Origin: a bacterium D16-76
Lineage (GTDB): Bacteria > Bacillota > Clostridia > Oscillospirales > Acutalibacteraceae
Length of the DNA: 64,000 nt
Direction: 5' to 3'
Assembly: GCA_009917445.1 (NCBI GenBank)
Contig: QZEE01000015.1
Coordinates: 1 to 64,000 of the forward strand
The first letter of the stretch is position 1; the number at the start of each line of letters is the position of its first letter. Positions 41,403 through 50,085 of the stretch are shown here, one piece after another. A program made the position numbers and the translations under genes. Below the pieces are notes generated by a model. The model was not told the DNA's origin, made no database searches, and was given only the letters and a program-made list of their open reading frames with translations.

Positions 41403-41640
41403 TTTCGGATCAAACCCTTTTTTAAAAGGGGTTGCAGGGTGTGGGACAGAGTCCCACGGCCTGGCCCTTATCAGCCTTGCGAAGCCGCTGGAAGGGTAAA
41501 GTGAACGTGCCGGTGGCACGTTCACTTGTAGGGGAACCAGAGTAAGTGTTCCCCTGTGGGGATTTTGCGCAGCAAAAGACCCTGCCGGAAAGAGTTTGAG
41601 AGAACCACTCTAGGGGTTCTCTCAAGGCGGCAGCCGCCGC
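41403..41640. repeat. Repeat-filled gap splitting the dehydratase activase pair
   Basis: Contains AAACCCTTTT/AAAAGGGG (41413-41432), GTGGGAC/GTCCCAC, an inserted 12-bp hairpin AGTGAACGTGCC-ggt-GGCACGTTCACT (41500-41526), GGGGAAC/GTTCCCC (41532-41557) and GAGAGAACC/GGTTCTCTC (41600-41628). No coding sequence is visible. The stack of hairpins looks built by successive insertions. Confidence 0.65.
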
Positions 41641-41650
41641 CCAAGCCGCC

Positions 41651-44563
41651 TTATTCCCCCAGCCCCAGCGCCGCAAAGAGGCTCCTAAGCCGGATGCGTA
41701 CCGCCCCCAAATTGGTAATCTCATCAATCTTAATCTGGGTATAAATCCGCCCCCCAGCCTCCAATATGGCCCGTACCTCATCGCCGGTAATGGCGTCCAC
41801 ACCGCAGCCAAAGGAAACCAGCTGTACCAGGTTCAAGCGTTTGTCCCCCGAATCCACCACATACTTGGCCGCCGCATACAGGCGGGCATGATAAGTCCAT
41901 TGGTTGAGCACCCCCGTGAGGAACTTCTCTACCTGGCCGCTAACCGAATCCTCAGTAACAACTACCGCGCCGCACTGGCAAAGCAGGGTGTCAATGCCGT
42001 GGTTCACCTCTGGGTCCAAATGATAAGGCCGGCCAGAAAGGACAATCACCGGAAGTTTTTGTTCCTTAGCCAGCCGCAGGAACTCCTGCCCCTTATCCCG
42101 GACGCGCTGCATATAAGCGCCATACTCCGCGTAAGCGGCCTTAGCCGCCTGCTTAATCTCCCGCAGGGGTATCTTCGGGAAATACTTCCCCAAAATCCCC
42201 TGCATCTTCCCAGGGAAATCCTTTGGCCGGTGTATGCCCACATAGTCATATATAAACTTAACCTGTGAAAGTGCCGTAACATTAGAGTCCAGCACCTCCG
42301 GGTAATAAGCCACCACCGGGCAATTATAGTGGTTGTCGCCCTTATGCTCGTCCACGTTGTAGCTCATGCAGGGGTAAAAGATTGCGTCCGGCGCCATCTC
42401 CAATAAAGCCTCTATATGCCCGTGCATAAGCTTAGCCGGGTAGCAGACTGTGTCCGAGGGAATGGTGTGCTGGCCCTTAAAATACATCTGCCGGGTAGAA
42501 GCCGGGCTTGCCTGCACCCCAAACCCCAAATGGGTAAAGAAGGTGTGCCAGAAGGGGTACAGCTCAAACATATTCAGCCCCATAGGGATGCCGATAACCC
42601 CCCGCCCCCCCTTTTGCGGGGTGTAAGACTCCAAAAGCTGCTTTTTATAGTCGTACAGATTGTACTGGGCCGCCGCGCCTTTCTTTTGCAGGGGTTTGCC
42701 GCAGCGGTTGCCGGCTATGTACCTGGCGCCGTTGGCAAAGGTGTTAATGGTCAGGCGGCAATGGTTCTGGCAGCCCTGGCAGGTAGAGGCCTTGACCTCA
42801 TGGGTAAACCCTTCCAGCTCCTGAGGCCCTAATATAGAGCTTCCCTCCCCCCGGGCCTTTTCCTGCGCGTACAGGGCCGCGCCGTAAGCGCCCATGAGCC
42901 CCGACACCGAAGGCCGGGTAACATACTGCCCAATCTCCTTTTCAAAGGCCCTGAGGACCGCGTCGTTAAGGAAGGTACCCCCCTGCACCACAATGTGCCT
43001 GCCCAGGCTCTTGGCGTCGGTCACCCGAATCACTTTATAAAGGGCGTTTTTCACCACGCTTACCGAAAGCCCGGCGGAAATATTCTCCATGCTGGCCCCA
43101 TCCTTCTGGGCCTGCTTTACAGAGGAATTCATAAACACCGTGCAGCGGGAGCCCAAGTCCACCGGGTTCTCCGCAAAAAGGCCGCACTTGGCAAAATCGG
43201 CCATGCCATAGCCTAACGCCCCGGCAAAGGTCTGCAAAAAGGAGCCGCAGCCAGAGGAGCAGGCTTCGTTTAAAAAGATGTTGTCAATGGCGCCATTCTT
43301 AATCTTAAAGCACTTAATATCCTGCCCGCCAATGTCGATGATAAAATCCACCTGGGGGTCAAACTTCCGCGCGGCGGTAAAGTGGGCAATAGTCTCCACC
43401 ACGCCCATGTCCAGGGAGAACGCGTTCTTAATAATCTCTTCGCCGTACCCCGTAGAAGCCGCGGCCTTTACCCGGATGTGGGGGAAGCGCTTATATAAAT
43501 CCCGCAAAAATTCCCGCACCAAAGGCACCGGGTTCCCCGCGTTGGGCAAATAGCGGGAGAAAATAATCTCCTGCCCCGCGTTCATAGCCACCGCCTTTAC
43601 CGTGGTAGACCCAGCGTCAATCCCCACAAAGGCCACGCCGTCCTCGGGCAAAGGGGCCTCTGTGCCCACCCGGTCTTTTTCATGGCGGCGCAAAAATTCT
43701 TCGTATTCCTCCTGGTCGTGGAAAAGGGCCATGCCGCTCTGGTACCGGCGGCCAGAGCTGTAATGCCGCACCTTCCCCGTAAGCTCTTCCAAGTCGAATT
43801 CCTTTATCTGGGGGGAAAGGGCCGCCCCAGCCGCTACATAATACAAAGAGTTTTCCGGGCAGACGCCCCGCACCCCCAAAATCCGGTCAAAGGCCTCCCG
43901 CAGCCCCGCCAGGAACGTAAGGGGCCCGCCCAGGTACACCACGTCCCCCTCAATCTCCCGGCCCTGTGCCAGCCCGGCAATGGTCTGGTTCACCACCGCG
44001 TCCAAAATACTCTGGGCAATGTCCTCCTTCTGGGCCCCCTGGTTCAAAAGGGCCTGTATGTCCGACTTGGCAAACACCCCGCACCGGGAAGCAATGCTGT
44101 ACGTCCGCCCGCTTTCACGGGCCAAAGAGTCCAGCTCCCCAGGGGTAAGCCCCAGCAGGGTAGCCATCTGGTCAATAAAGGCCCCGGTGCCCCCGGCGCA
44201 GGAGCCATTCATGCGCACCTCCATAGCCCCGGAAAGGAATAAAATCTTAGCGTCCTCGCCGCCCAGCTCAATCACCACGTCAGCGCCGGGCCGGTACTTT
44301 TTCACTGCGGTGCGGGTGGCGTACACCTCCTGCACAAAGGGGATGCCCAAATCTTCCGCCAGGCCCATCCCGGCCGAGCCGGAAATACACAGCCCAGCCC
44401 TGGCGGCCTCCGGGAACCTTTCCCGTATCCGGTCCAGCATGCCCGAGGCCTTTTCCGGCACCTGGGAAAAGTGCCGCTCATATTCCTGGAAGACCGGCGC
44501 GCCGTCTTCCCCGTATACCAGGCATTTCAGGGTCGTAGACCCCACGTCCAATCCGATCCTCAT
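41651..44563 (-). CDS. Acyl-CoA dehydratase activase (two BcrAD/BadFG ASKHA domains plus DUF2229)
   Basis: 970 residues. The first ASKHA ATPase domain starts RIGLDVGSTTLKCLVYGEDG and has NGSCAGGTGAFIDQMA; the second starts near residue 315 (FVGIDAGSTTVKAVAMNAG) and has ACSSGCGSFLQTFAG, which supplies the bridging-cluster cysteine. From about residue 615 a DUF2229 region follows (CQGCQNHCRLTINTF, then YPCMSYNVDEHKGDNHYNCP). The family drives ATP-dependent electron transfer to 2-hydroxyacyl-CoA dehydratases; for this double-domain type the substrate is unknown. AAAGGAG precedes the ATG. It pairs with the gene at 40089-41369. Confidence 0.9.
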   Translation of the reverse strand: MRIGLDVGSTTLKCLVYGEDGAPVFQEYERHFSQVPEKASGMLDRIRERFPEAARAGLCISGSAGMGLAEDLGIPFVQEVYATRTAVKKYRPGADVVIELGGEDAKILFLSGAMEVRMNGSCAGGTGAFIDQMATLLGLTPGELDSLARESGRTYSIASRCGVFAKSDIQALLNQGAQKEDIAQSILDAVVNQTIAGLAQGREIEGDVVYLGGPLTFLAGLREAFDRILGVRGVCPENSLYYVAAGAALSPQIKEFDLEELTGKVRHYSSGRRYQSGMALFHDQEEYEEFLRRHEKDRVGTEAPLPEDGVAFVGIDAGSTTVKAVAMNAGQEIIFSRYLPNAGNPVPLVREFLRDLYKRFPHIRVKAAASTGYGEEIIKNAFSLDMGVVETIAHFTAARKFDPQVDFIIDIGGQDIKCFKIKNGAIDNIFLNEACSSGCGSFLQTFAGALGYGMADFAKCGLFAENPVDLGSRCTVFMNSSVKQAQKDGASMENISAGLSVSVVKNALYKVIRVTDAKSLGRHIVVQGGTFLNDAVLRAFEKEIGQYVTRPSVSGLMGAYGAALYAQEKARGEGSSILGPQELEGFTHEVKASTCQGCQNHCRLTINTFANGARYIAGNRCGKPLQKKGAAAQYNLYDYKKQLLESYTPQKGGRGVIGIPMGLNMFELYPFWHTFFTHLGFGVQASPASTRQMYFKGQHTIPSDTVCYPAKLMHGHIEALLEMAPDAIFYPCMSYNVDEHKGDNHYNCPVVAYYPEVLDSNVTALSQVKFIYDYVGIHRPKDFPGKMQGILGKYFPKIPLREIKQAAKAAYAEYGAYMQRVRDKGQEFLRLAKEQKLPVIVLSGRPYHLDPEVNHGIDTLLCQCGAVVVTEDSVSGQVEKFLTGVLNQWTYHARLYAAAKYVVDSGDKRLNLVQLVSFGCGVDAITGDEVRAILEAGGRIYTQIKIDEITNLGAVRIRLRSLFAALGLGE

Positions 44564-44845
44564 ATTTCTCCTTTCCCAACCTGGGCACAGTGCCCCAACC
44601 CACTTCCCGGGTGCCCTGCCCCGGTTTCCTATTAACCTATTTGATGTTCAGTATAGCATTTTTCAGCAAAAAAATCAATATTTGCCCCCCTAACAATCCT
44701 TACCAAAAGATACTTCCCATCCCGCACAATTATGTGCCAAAAAAAGCGGGGGCCGCTACCATTATAGCGGCCCAATACCTCACCTGTCAATGTATATCGC
44801 TGTACAAAACACTTACAGATTCCTTACATCCCGCCACCCCAACAA

Positions 44846-44887
44846 ACAAAAAAAGGCCCCAGGGGGCCGCACCTCCCCAGGGCCTTT
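44846..44887 (-). terminator. Intrinsic terminator of the flavodiiron gene
   Basis: On the minus strand AAAGGCCCTGGGG pairs with CCCCTGGGGCCTTT and is followed by TTTTGTTTG. It lies 50 bp after the stop. The rest of the 376-bp gap is non-coding and AT-richer, with no other clear signal. Confidence 0.75.
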
Positions 44888-44939
44888 CCTTTCTAACGCA
44901 GATATAAACGCCTACCGTACCACACAGCCCACAAAAGCC

Positions 44940-46730
44940 TTACCCAATGGGCTCAAAATCCGCCGCGCCGTGCTTGCACAGGGGGCATACGTAATCCTCG
45001 GGCAGCTCGTCGCCCTCATACACATAGCCGCACACCTTGCACACAAAGCCCTTTTTCCCTTCCAGCTGGGGCCTGGGCTTCACGTAATTCTGGTAGTAGG
45101 TGTAGGTCATGGTCTCATTGCTGTTGATAACCCGGGCCTCGGTAACGCTGCAAATAAACATCCCGTGGGTATCCAGGTCCACATACTGTTCCACCTTCAA
45201 AGACATAAAGGAGTTAATAAACCGGGACAGGAACACCAGCCCGTTATCCGACCGCAGCACCTCTTCCCCGGCAAACTTGTCGGCCGTGCGGCCGCTTTGG
45301 AAGCCAAAGTTCTCAAAGACCGAGAAAGGCGCGTCCTGGCTCAGGCAGTTGATGTTCATCTTGCCGGTCTGCTGGATGACATGGTGGGAGTAGTTCTCCT
45401 TGTTGATAGTCACCGCAATGCGGTTGGGGGTGTTGGTCACCTGGGTAACGGTGTTCACAATCAGCCCGTTGTCCTTCTTGCCGTCGTTGCTGGTGATCAC
45501 ATACAAACCATAGCCAATGTTAAAGAGGGCCGTCATGTCGTGCTTGTCCGCGGTGTCGTCCTGCTGGGCCAGATAATCCCGGCACAGCTCCCGGGCCAGC
45601 TCCTCCAGCTTCTCGCTGCTTTCAGCGTTCAAAGCCGAGCGGATGGTGACCGTAGGCCCAGCTATGGTGATCTTCCGGCTCTTCTCCAGCATGCCCTTCA
45701 TGACCTTGGCCGCCATGGGGGCCCAGGTGCCGTTCTCAATAAAAGCCACCGTGCGGTTCTGATAATTCCGCTCAGTAAGGTGGTGCAGGAATGTGCGCAT
45801 ATAGGGGAAAATCTCCGCGTTATAGGTGGTGGTAGCCAGCACCAGCTTGTTATAGCGGAAAGCATCCTCTACCGCCTCGGCCATGTCGCAGCGGGCCAGG
45901 TCAAACAAAGACACCTTCGGGCAGCCCATCTGCCGCAGCTTTTCCGCAAACTGTTCCACAGCCCGGCGGGTGTTGCCGTACACCGAAGTATAGGCAATGA
46001 CAATGCCCTCGCTCTCCGGGGTATAAGAGGACCACAAATCATACAAATGCAGGTAGTGCCCCAGGTTCTCCTTCAGCACCGGCCCATGCAGGGGGCATAT
46101 GACCTGGATATCCAGCCCCGCCGCCTTTTTCAGCAAAGCCTGCACCTGGGCGCCATACTTGCCCACAATGCCGATAAAGTACCGCCTGGCCTCGCAGTCC
46201 CAGGGCTCTTCCACGTCCAACGCCCCAAACTTGCCAAAGCCGTCGGCCGAAAACAGCACCTTGTCCGTGCTGTCATAAGTCACCAGAACCTCCGGCCAGT
46301 GCACCATAGGGGCGGCCACAAAGGTAAAGGTGTGCCTGCCGGTAACCAGGGTGTCGCCCTCGGCCACCACCATCTGCCTCTCGGCAAAGTCGGTGCCAAA
46401 GAACTGCCCCATCATGGCAAAGGCCTTTGCGCTGGAAACAATGGTGGTCTCCTTATACATCTGCATAAAGCTGTGTATGCTGGCCGAGTGGTCGGGCTCC
46501 ATGTGCTGCACGATCAAATAATCCGGCTGGCGGCCGTCCAAAACATTTTGGAGGTTGTCCAGCCACTGGTGGGTAAAACGGGCGTCCACTGTGTCAAATA
46601 CAGCAGTCTTGTCGTCCATCACCACATAAGAGTTATACGCCATGCCGTTTGGCACCACATACTGGCCTTCAAACAGGTCTACCTGGTGGTCGTTCACGCC
46701 TACATACCGGATGTCTTTTGTAATTTCCAT
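44940..46730 (-). CDS. Flavodiiron protein fused to flavin reductase and rubredoxin
   Basis: Four-domain electron-transfer chain in one polypeptide of 596 residues. A metallo-beta-lactamase-like diiron domain has the HxExDH ligands in QHMEPDHSASI (His76, Glu78, Asp80 and His81 from this start). A flavodoxin domain near 255-390 begins IVIAYTSVYGNTRRAVEQF. A flavin-reductase-like domain follows (about 410-530, NIGYGLYVITSNDG). A C-terminal rubredoxin carries CKVCGYVY and CPLCKHG. Flavodiiron proteins reduce O2 or NO; the fused reductase and rubredoxin would feed electrons from NAD(P)H directly. The second ATG (46730) has the better SD spacing. Confidence 0.92.
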   Translation of the reverse strand: MEITKDIRYVGVNDHQVDLFEGQYVVPNGMAYNSYVVMDDKTAVFDTVDARFTHQWLDNLQNVLDGRQPDYLIVQHMEPDHSASIHSFMQMYKETTIVSSAKAFAMMGQFFGTDFAERQMVVAEGDTLVTGRHTFTFVAAPMVHWPEVLVTYDSTDKVLFSADGFGKFGALDVEEPWDCEARRYFIGIVGKYGAQVQALLKKAAGLDIQVICPLHGPVLKENLGHYLHLYDLWSSYTPESEGIVIAYTSVYGNTRRAVEQFAEKLRQMGCPKVSLFDLARCDMAEAVEDAFRYNKLVLATTTYNAEIFPYMRTFLHHLTERNYQNRTVAFIENGTWAPMAAKVMKGMLEKSRKITIAGPTVTIRSALNAESSEKLEELARELCRDYLAQQDDTADKHDMTALFNIGYGLYVITSNDGKKDNGLIVNTVTQVTNTPNRIAVTINKENYSHHVIQQTGKMNINCLSQDAPFSVFENFGFQSGRTADKFAGEEVLRSDNGLVFLSRFINSFMSLKVEQYVDLDTHGMFICSVTEARVINSNETMTYTYYQNYVKPRPQLEGKKGFVCKVCGYVYEGDELPEDYVCPLCKHGAADFEPIG

Positions 46731-46794
46731 AGCCATGCTCCTTTTTTATATTCAGCCGCCCAGCCGGGCAGGCCGGCATTTACACATACACACT

Positions 46795-46803
46795 AGTATA
46801 GCA
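46795..46803 (-). promoter_or_regulatory. Extended -10 promoter of the flavodiiron gene
   Basis: On the minus strand TGC directly precedes TATACT, about 65 bp upstream of the start. No clear -35. Confidence 0.4.
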
Positions 46804-46921
46804 CATTTTTTCCCAATTGCATAGGCCTTTCCCGCCATTTTGCCAAATTCCCGTCCCCGCCCGCCAGACTGGCCGGCCCCGCCCAGCTCCGGCCACACCC
46901 CTTGCCGCCTTCGCAACTTTA

Positions 46922-46950
46922 TTTGTGAATTTTTACAAAAGGGCTTGACT
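46922..46950 (+). promoter_or_regulatory. Inverted repeat and -35 box upstream of the MFS gene
   Basis: TTTGTGAAT-TTTTACAAA (46922-46939) is an 18-bp imperfect palindrome with the TTGT..ACAA ends seen in Rex sites. It sits directly before TTGACT (46945-46950); the -10 is weak (TAATTA after 19 bp). It lies in the divergent gap with the flavodiiron gene, where redox control would make sense. Confidence 0.35.
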
Positions 46951-47007
46951 TTCCCCGCAAATTCCGTTCTAATTAGGGTACTACAAACATAAGCGGGGTC
47001 AATCACC

Positions 47008-48180
47008 ATGAAAACTCTCTGGAGGCATTATAAAGGCAGCTATTTCTGCTACATACTCACCTTCTTCTTTTACTTTATGGCCATGGCGCTTTTCAGCTCG
47101 GTGCTGTCCGTATACCTGACAGACATTGGCAAAAGCGCCGCGGAAATGTCCTTCATCATTTCCGCCTCAGGCCTTTTCTCCTTTGCCATGGTTCCAGCCG
47201 TGGGCTATCTCAACGACCTGACCCGCAGGCCCCGCCTTATCAGCGGCCTGCTGCTTTTAGGGGTGGGCCTGCTGGGGCTGGTGTTCGCCCTGTGCCGCGG
47301 CATCTGGGCGCTTTTCCTCCTGGACGGCCTTATTATGTCCTTTATCAACAGCATCATGCCCATCAGCGAGCGCATGGCCGGCCAAAGCAAATACCGCTAC
47401 GGCGTCCTGCGGGTATGGGGCACCCTGGGCTATGCCGTAGGCGCCCAGTGCGCGGGCCTGGCCGTGCAGTATTTCCCGCCCATGGCGCTGTTTGCCGGGC
47501 TGCTTATTTCCTGTGCCCTTACGGTGCTGGGCTTTGCGGGCACCGAGGAAAAGGACCCCCCAGCCCCCAGCCAAAGCCCCCGCCCCCAAAAGCCCCCCCT
47601 GTCCTCCTTGGTGCAAAACCGGCATTTCCTGTTGTACGTGCTGGCGGCCTGCCTTTTTGCCGGCTGCTCCGGCGTCAATATGAACCTGGCCCCCATCCTC
47701 CTGGGCCGGCTGGGGGTGGCCACAGGCATGGTAGGCACCGTGCTCTTTTTCAGTACCCTTATCGAAATCCCCCTTATCCTTTTTTCCCACAAATACATGG
47801 ATAAATTCTCCGGCAAAGCCCTCATGCTCACCAGCTTTGCCATCATCACCGTGCAGTTCCTGTTCTACGGGATCTCCACCTCCCCCACCGTAGTGGTTGC
47901 GGTCATGGTGCTGCTCAAGGCCGTCGCCTCCACCCTTTTCCAAATGATCACCCTGAAAATGGTGCGCAACCTGCTGCCCTCCGCCCTCACCACCACGGGC
48001 CTCTCGGTTATCAATTCCCTAAACAGCGTCTCCACCATCCTGCTGCAAAACGCCGGGGGCCTTGTCACCGACCGCTTCGGCATCCAGATCCTGTACCTGT
48101 GCCTGGCCGTACTCACCGGCCTGGGCATGCTGCTGGCCCTGGGCCTGCCCGCCGGCAACCGGGAAAAGGTCTTCTCGTAA
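47008..48180 (+). CDS. Major facilitator superfamily transporter
   Basis: 390 residues with about twelve hydrophobic helices. The loop between helices 2 and 3 carries the MFS A-type motif as YLNDLTRRPRLIS. A central cytoplasmic Pro-rich loop (about 185-200, PPAPSQSPRPQKPPL) separates the halves. The fold and length resemble the MFS_1-like (LacY/nucleoside-proton symporter and phenylpropionate permease) branch. No substrate genes are adjacent, so the cargo is unknown. It is divergent from the flavodiiron gene and followed by a palindromic repeat. Confidence 0.85.
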   Translation: MKTLWRHYKGSYFCYILTFFFYFMAMALFSSVLSVYLTDIGKSAAEMSFIISASGLFSFAMVPAVGYLNDLTRRPRLISGLLLLGVGLLGLVFALCRGIWALFLLDGLIMSFINSIMPISERMAGQSKYRYGVLRVWGTLGYAVGAQCAGLAVQYFPPMALFAGLLISCALTVLGFAGTEEKDPPAPSQSPRPQKPPLSSLVQNRHFLLYVLAACLFAGCSGVNMNLAPILLGRLGVATGMVGTVLFFSTLIEIPLILFSHKYMDKFSGKALMLTSFAIITVQFLFYGISTSPTVVVAVMVLLKAVASTLFQMITLKMVRNLLPSALTTTGLSVINSLNSVSTILLQNAGGLVTDRFGIQILYLCLAVLTGLGMLLALGLPAGNREKVFS

Positions 48181-48182
48181 AT

Positions 48183-48245
48183 TTTAGGATCAAACCCTTT
48201 TTTAAAAGGGTTTGTGGGGTGTGGGGCAAGGCCCCACGGCCTGCC
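48183..48245. repeat. Palindromic module (AAACCCTTTT/AAAAGGGTTT, GGGGC/GCCCC)
   Basis: Almost the same 30-bp string as at 5770-5800, followed by GTGGGGC-aag-GCCCCAC. It probably ends the MFS transcript. Confidence 0.6.
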
Positions 48246-48299
48246 CCCTAGACATCCCCAACCCATTGGTGTATACTAGGGTAAAAAGGAGAGATCCCC

Positions 48300-49019
48300 A
48301 TGCTGCGCTGCGTCCTCTTTGACATCGACAACACCCTCCTGCTCAAAAAGCCCACCATCCCGGAAAAGGTCTTCCAGCTGGCCGCCCCGGGCCACCCCTC
48401 CCTGCAAATGGACGACGTAGAAAAAGCCTATGCCGCCAGCGAGCTGTGGCAGGGCGCGCAGATACAGAAGGAGAACGAGACCGGCGTGCGCATGCCCGAC
48501 GAAGAATACCTGGCAAACGTGGCCGCCGTTTACCAGGAGGCCTTGGGCCTGGATGGGGAGGCCTGCCGGGCCCTTACGGAGCTTTTCAGCCGCAGCTGCA
48601 AAAAAGCTTACCAGCTTATGCCTGGCGCCAAAGGCCTTTTGTCCCAGCTGAAAGAAAAGGGCCTGCCCTTGGGCATCGTCAGCAACAACCACACCGGCAT
48701 ACGCCAGGCGCTGGAGGAAATGGGCATCGCCAGCTTTTTCAGCTGCGTGGTCCTTTCAGAAGAAGCGGGCCTCTATAAGCCAGACCCCCAAATCCTGCGG
48801 CTGGCCTGCCAAAACCTGGGCGTCCCCTGCGAAGAGGCCCTATACGTGGGCGACCACCCCTTTGACGTGCTCTGCGCCCATTCAGCCGGCATGAAAGCCA
48901 TCTGGCTGCCCGCCAACCGCTTTATGGCCGTGCCCGACTTTATAGGCCCGCCAGACTACACCATCCACACCCTGCCCGAAGCCGCGGCCATCCTGCTGCC
49001 CCTGGCCGGCGCGCAATAG
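48300..49019 (+). CDS. HAD-superfamily hydrolase, subfamily IA
   Basis: Phosphatase-like protein of 239 residues. Motif I is FDIDNTLL (Asp10 as nucleophile, Asp12), motif II IVSNNHTG, motif III around YKPDPQILRLA, motif IV VGDHPFDVLCA. The cap lies between residues 18 and 95, as in the IA group that includes phosphoglycolate phosphatase and YjjG-type nucleotidases. The substrate is open. AAAAAGGAGAG precedes the ATG. The next gene follows by 22 bp, so the two are probably co-transcribed. Confidence 0.88.
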   Translation: MLRCVLFDIDNTLLLKKPTIPEKVFQLAAPGHPSLQMDDVEKAYAASELWQGAQIQKENETGVRMPDEEYLANVAAVYQEALGLDGEACRALTELFSRSCKKAYQLMPGAKGLLSQLKEKGLPLGIVSNNHTGIRQALEEMGIASFFSCVVLSEEAGLYKPDPQILRLACQNLGVPCEEALYVGDHPFDVLCAHSAGMKAIWLPANRFMAVPDFIGPPDYTIHTLPEAAAILLPLAGAQ

Positions 49020-49041
49020 CTGAAACGGAAGGAGCAAACCT

Positions 49042-49854
49042 ATGGAAAAGCAATTCCCCCGCACCCAGGTAGAGGGCGTCTCCCTCTCCCGCATGCTCAT
49101 CGGCACCAACTGGCTCTTAGGCTGGAGCCACACCAGCCCCTCAGCCGACGAAATGATCAAACGCCGCTACGACAGCGCCCAGGCCTTCAAGCCGGTTTTA
49201 GAGGCCTTTTTGCGCCACGGGGTCGATACCATCATGGCCCCCTTTGCCCTGTCGCCTGAGCTTACCCAGGCCGTCAAAGAGACCGAACAGCACCTGGGCC
49301 GGGAGATCATTATGGTAGAGACCCCACACCTGAACGTAGAAGACACCCCCCAGGCCCGCCGGGAAGCGGAGCGCCTGGTAAAAGCGGCCGCCAAGCGCGG
49401 GGCCAGACTGTGCCTCATCCACCAGTGCAAAACCGACGCCCTGATCGACCGGAACCTCCGCCAGATCCCCCGCCTGGACGACTACACCAAAATGATCCGG
49501 GACGCCGGCATGGTCCCCGGCCTCTCTACCCACGTGCCCGAGGCCGTCACCTATTCCGACGAAAACGGCTACGATGTGCAGACCTATATCCAAATCTTCA
49601 ACTGCATGGGCTTCCTCATGCCCATTGAGATTGAGACCGTAGCCTCCACCATCCACCATGCCCAAAAGCCCGTCATCACCATCAAAGCCATGGCCGCCGG
49701 TCGCTGTTCCCCCTACGTAGGCCTAACCTTCTCCTGGAACGCCATCCGTCCCCAGGACATGGTCACCGTAGGTGCCTTCTCCCCCCAGGAAGCCGAGGAA
49801 GACATCGGCATCTCCCTGGCCGCCCTAGAGCACCGCTTCCCCCACCTGGGCTAA
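49042..49854 (+). CDS. Uncharacterised TIM-barrel-like protein (distantly aldo/keto reductase-like)
   Basis: 270 residues, soluble. The pattern of alternating strands and helices and the C-terminal segment HAQKPVITIKAMAAGRCSP followed by VTVGAFSPQEAEEDI resemble the end of aldo/keto reductase barrels, but the AKR catalytic tetrad is not evident. The His in LIHQCKTDALIDRN may be functional. GAAGGAG precedes the ATG. It lies immediately after the HAD hydrolase gene, suggesting that both act on one small-molecule pathway. The assignment is weak; a sugar-phosphate or amino-acid lyase is also possible. Confidence 0.7.
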   Translation: MEKQFPRTQVEGVSLSRMLIGTNWLLGWSHTSPSADEMIKRRYDSAQAFKPVLEAFLRHGVDTIMAPFALSPELTQAVKETEQHLGREIIMVETPHLNVEDTPQARREAERLVKAAAKRGARLCLIHQCKTDALIDRNLRQIPRLDDYTKMIRDAGMVPGLSTHVPEAVTYSDENGYDVQTYIQIFNCMGFLMPIEIETVASTIHHAQKPVITIKAMAAGRCSPYVGLTFSWNAIRPQDMVTVGAFSPQEAEEDIGISLAALEHRFPHLG

Positions 49855-49859
49855 CCCAT

Positions 49860-49990
49860 CCCAAGGAGCCTCCGGCGGCTTAGGGGTTTTACCCCTAAGG
49901 ACCCCGAAGCAACGCTAACGCGAAGCGTTTGCGTTTGCCCACACTTTGAAGAAGGTGATCCATTCGTTTCACGAATGGACGAAACTTTTA
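49860..49990. repeat. Palindromic modules with inserted TCCATTCGT hairpin
   Basis: GCCTCCGGCGG edge, TTAGGGG-tttta-CCCCTAA, AACGC repeats, then TCCATTCGT-ttc-ACGAATGGA (49959-49979) and CGAAACTTTTAC. The last string parallels GGACGAAACTTTTGCG at 57415-57430, where the short hairpin is absent. Confidence 0.55.
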
Positions 49991-50008
49991 CCTTGCCCAC
50001 ACAAAGAA

Positions 50009-50053
50009 AAGACCATCCCCGGCCAGGTGCCCCGCCGGGAGTGGTCTTGTTTT
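50009..50053. terminator. Bidirectional intrinsic terminator
   Basis: Imperfect 15-bp stem AAGACCATCCCCGGC / GCCGGGAGTGGTCTT with GTTTTTG on the plus side and TTTTCTTTG on the minus side, serving the convergent TIM-barrel and lipid kinase genes. Confidence 0.75.
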
Positions 50054-50085
50054 TGTGTATAGGGCCAAAGGGTGGCAGGCCCTTT

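Noticed and set aside
44790-46796. 668-codon plus-strand frame opposite the flavodiiron gene
   Set aside because: It is a shadow of a well-supported four-domain protein, is His/Gly/Leu-rich in the way of antisense frames, and has no SD or recognisable domain.
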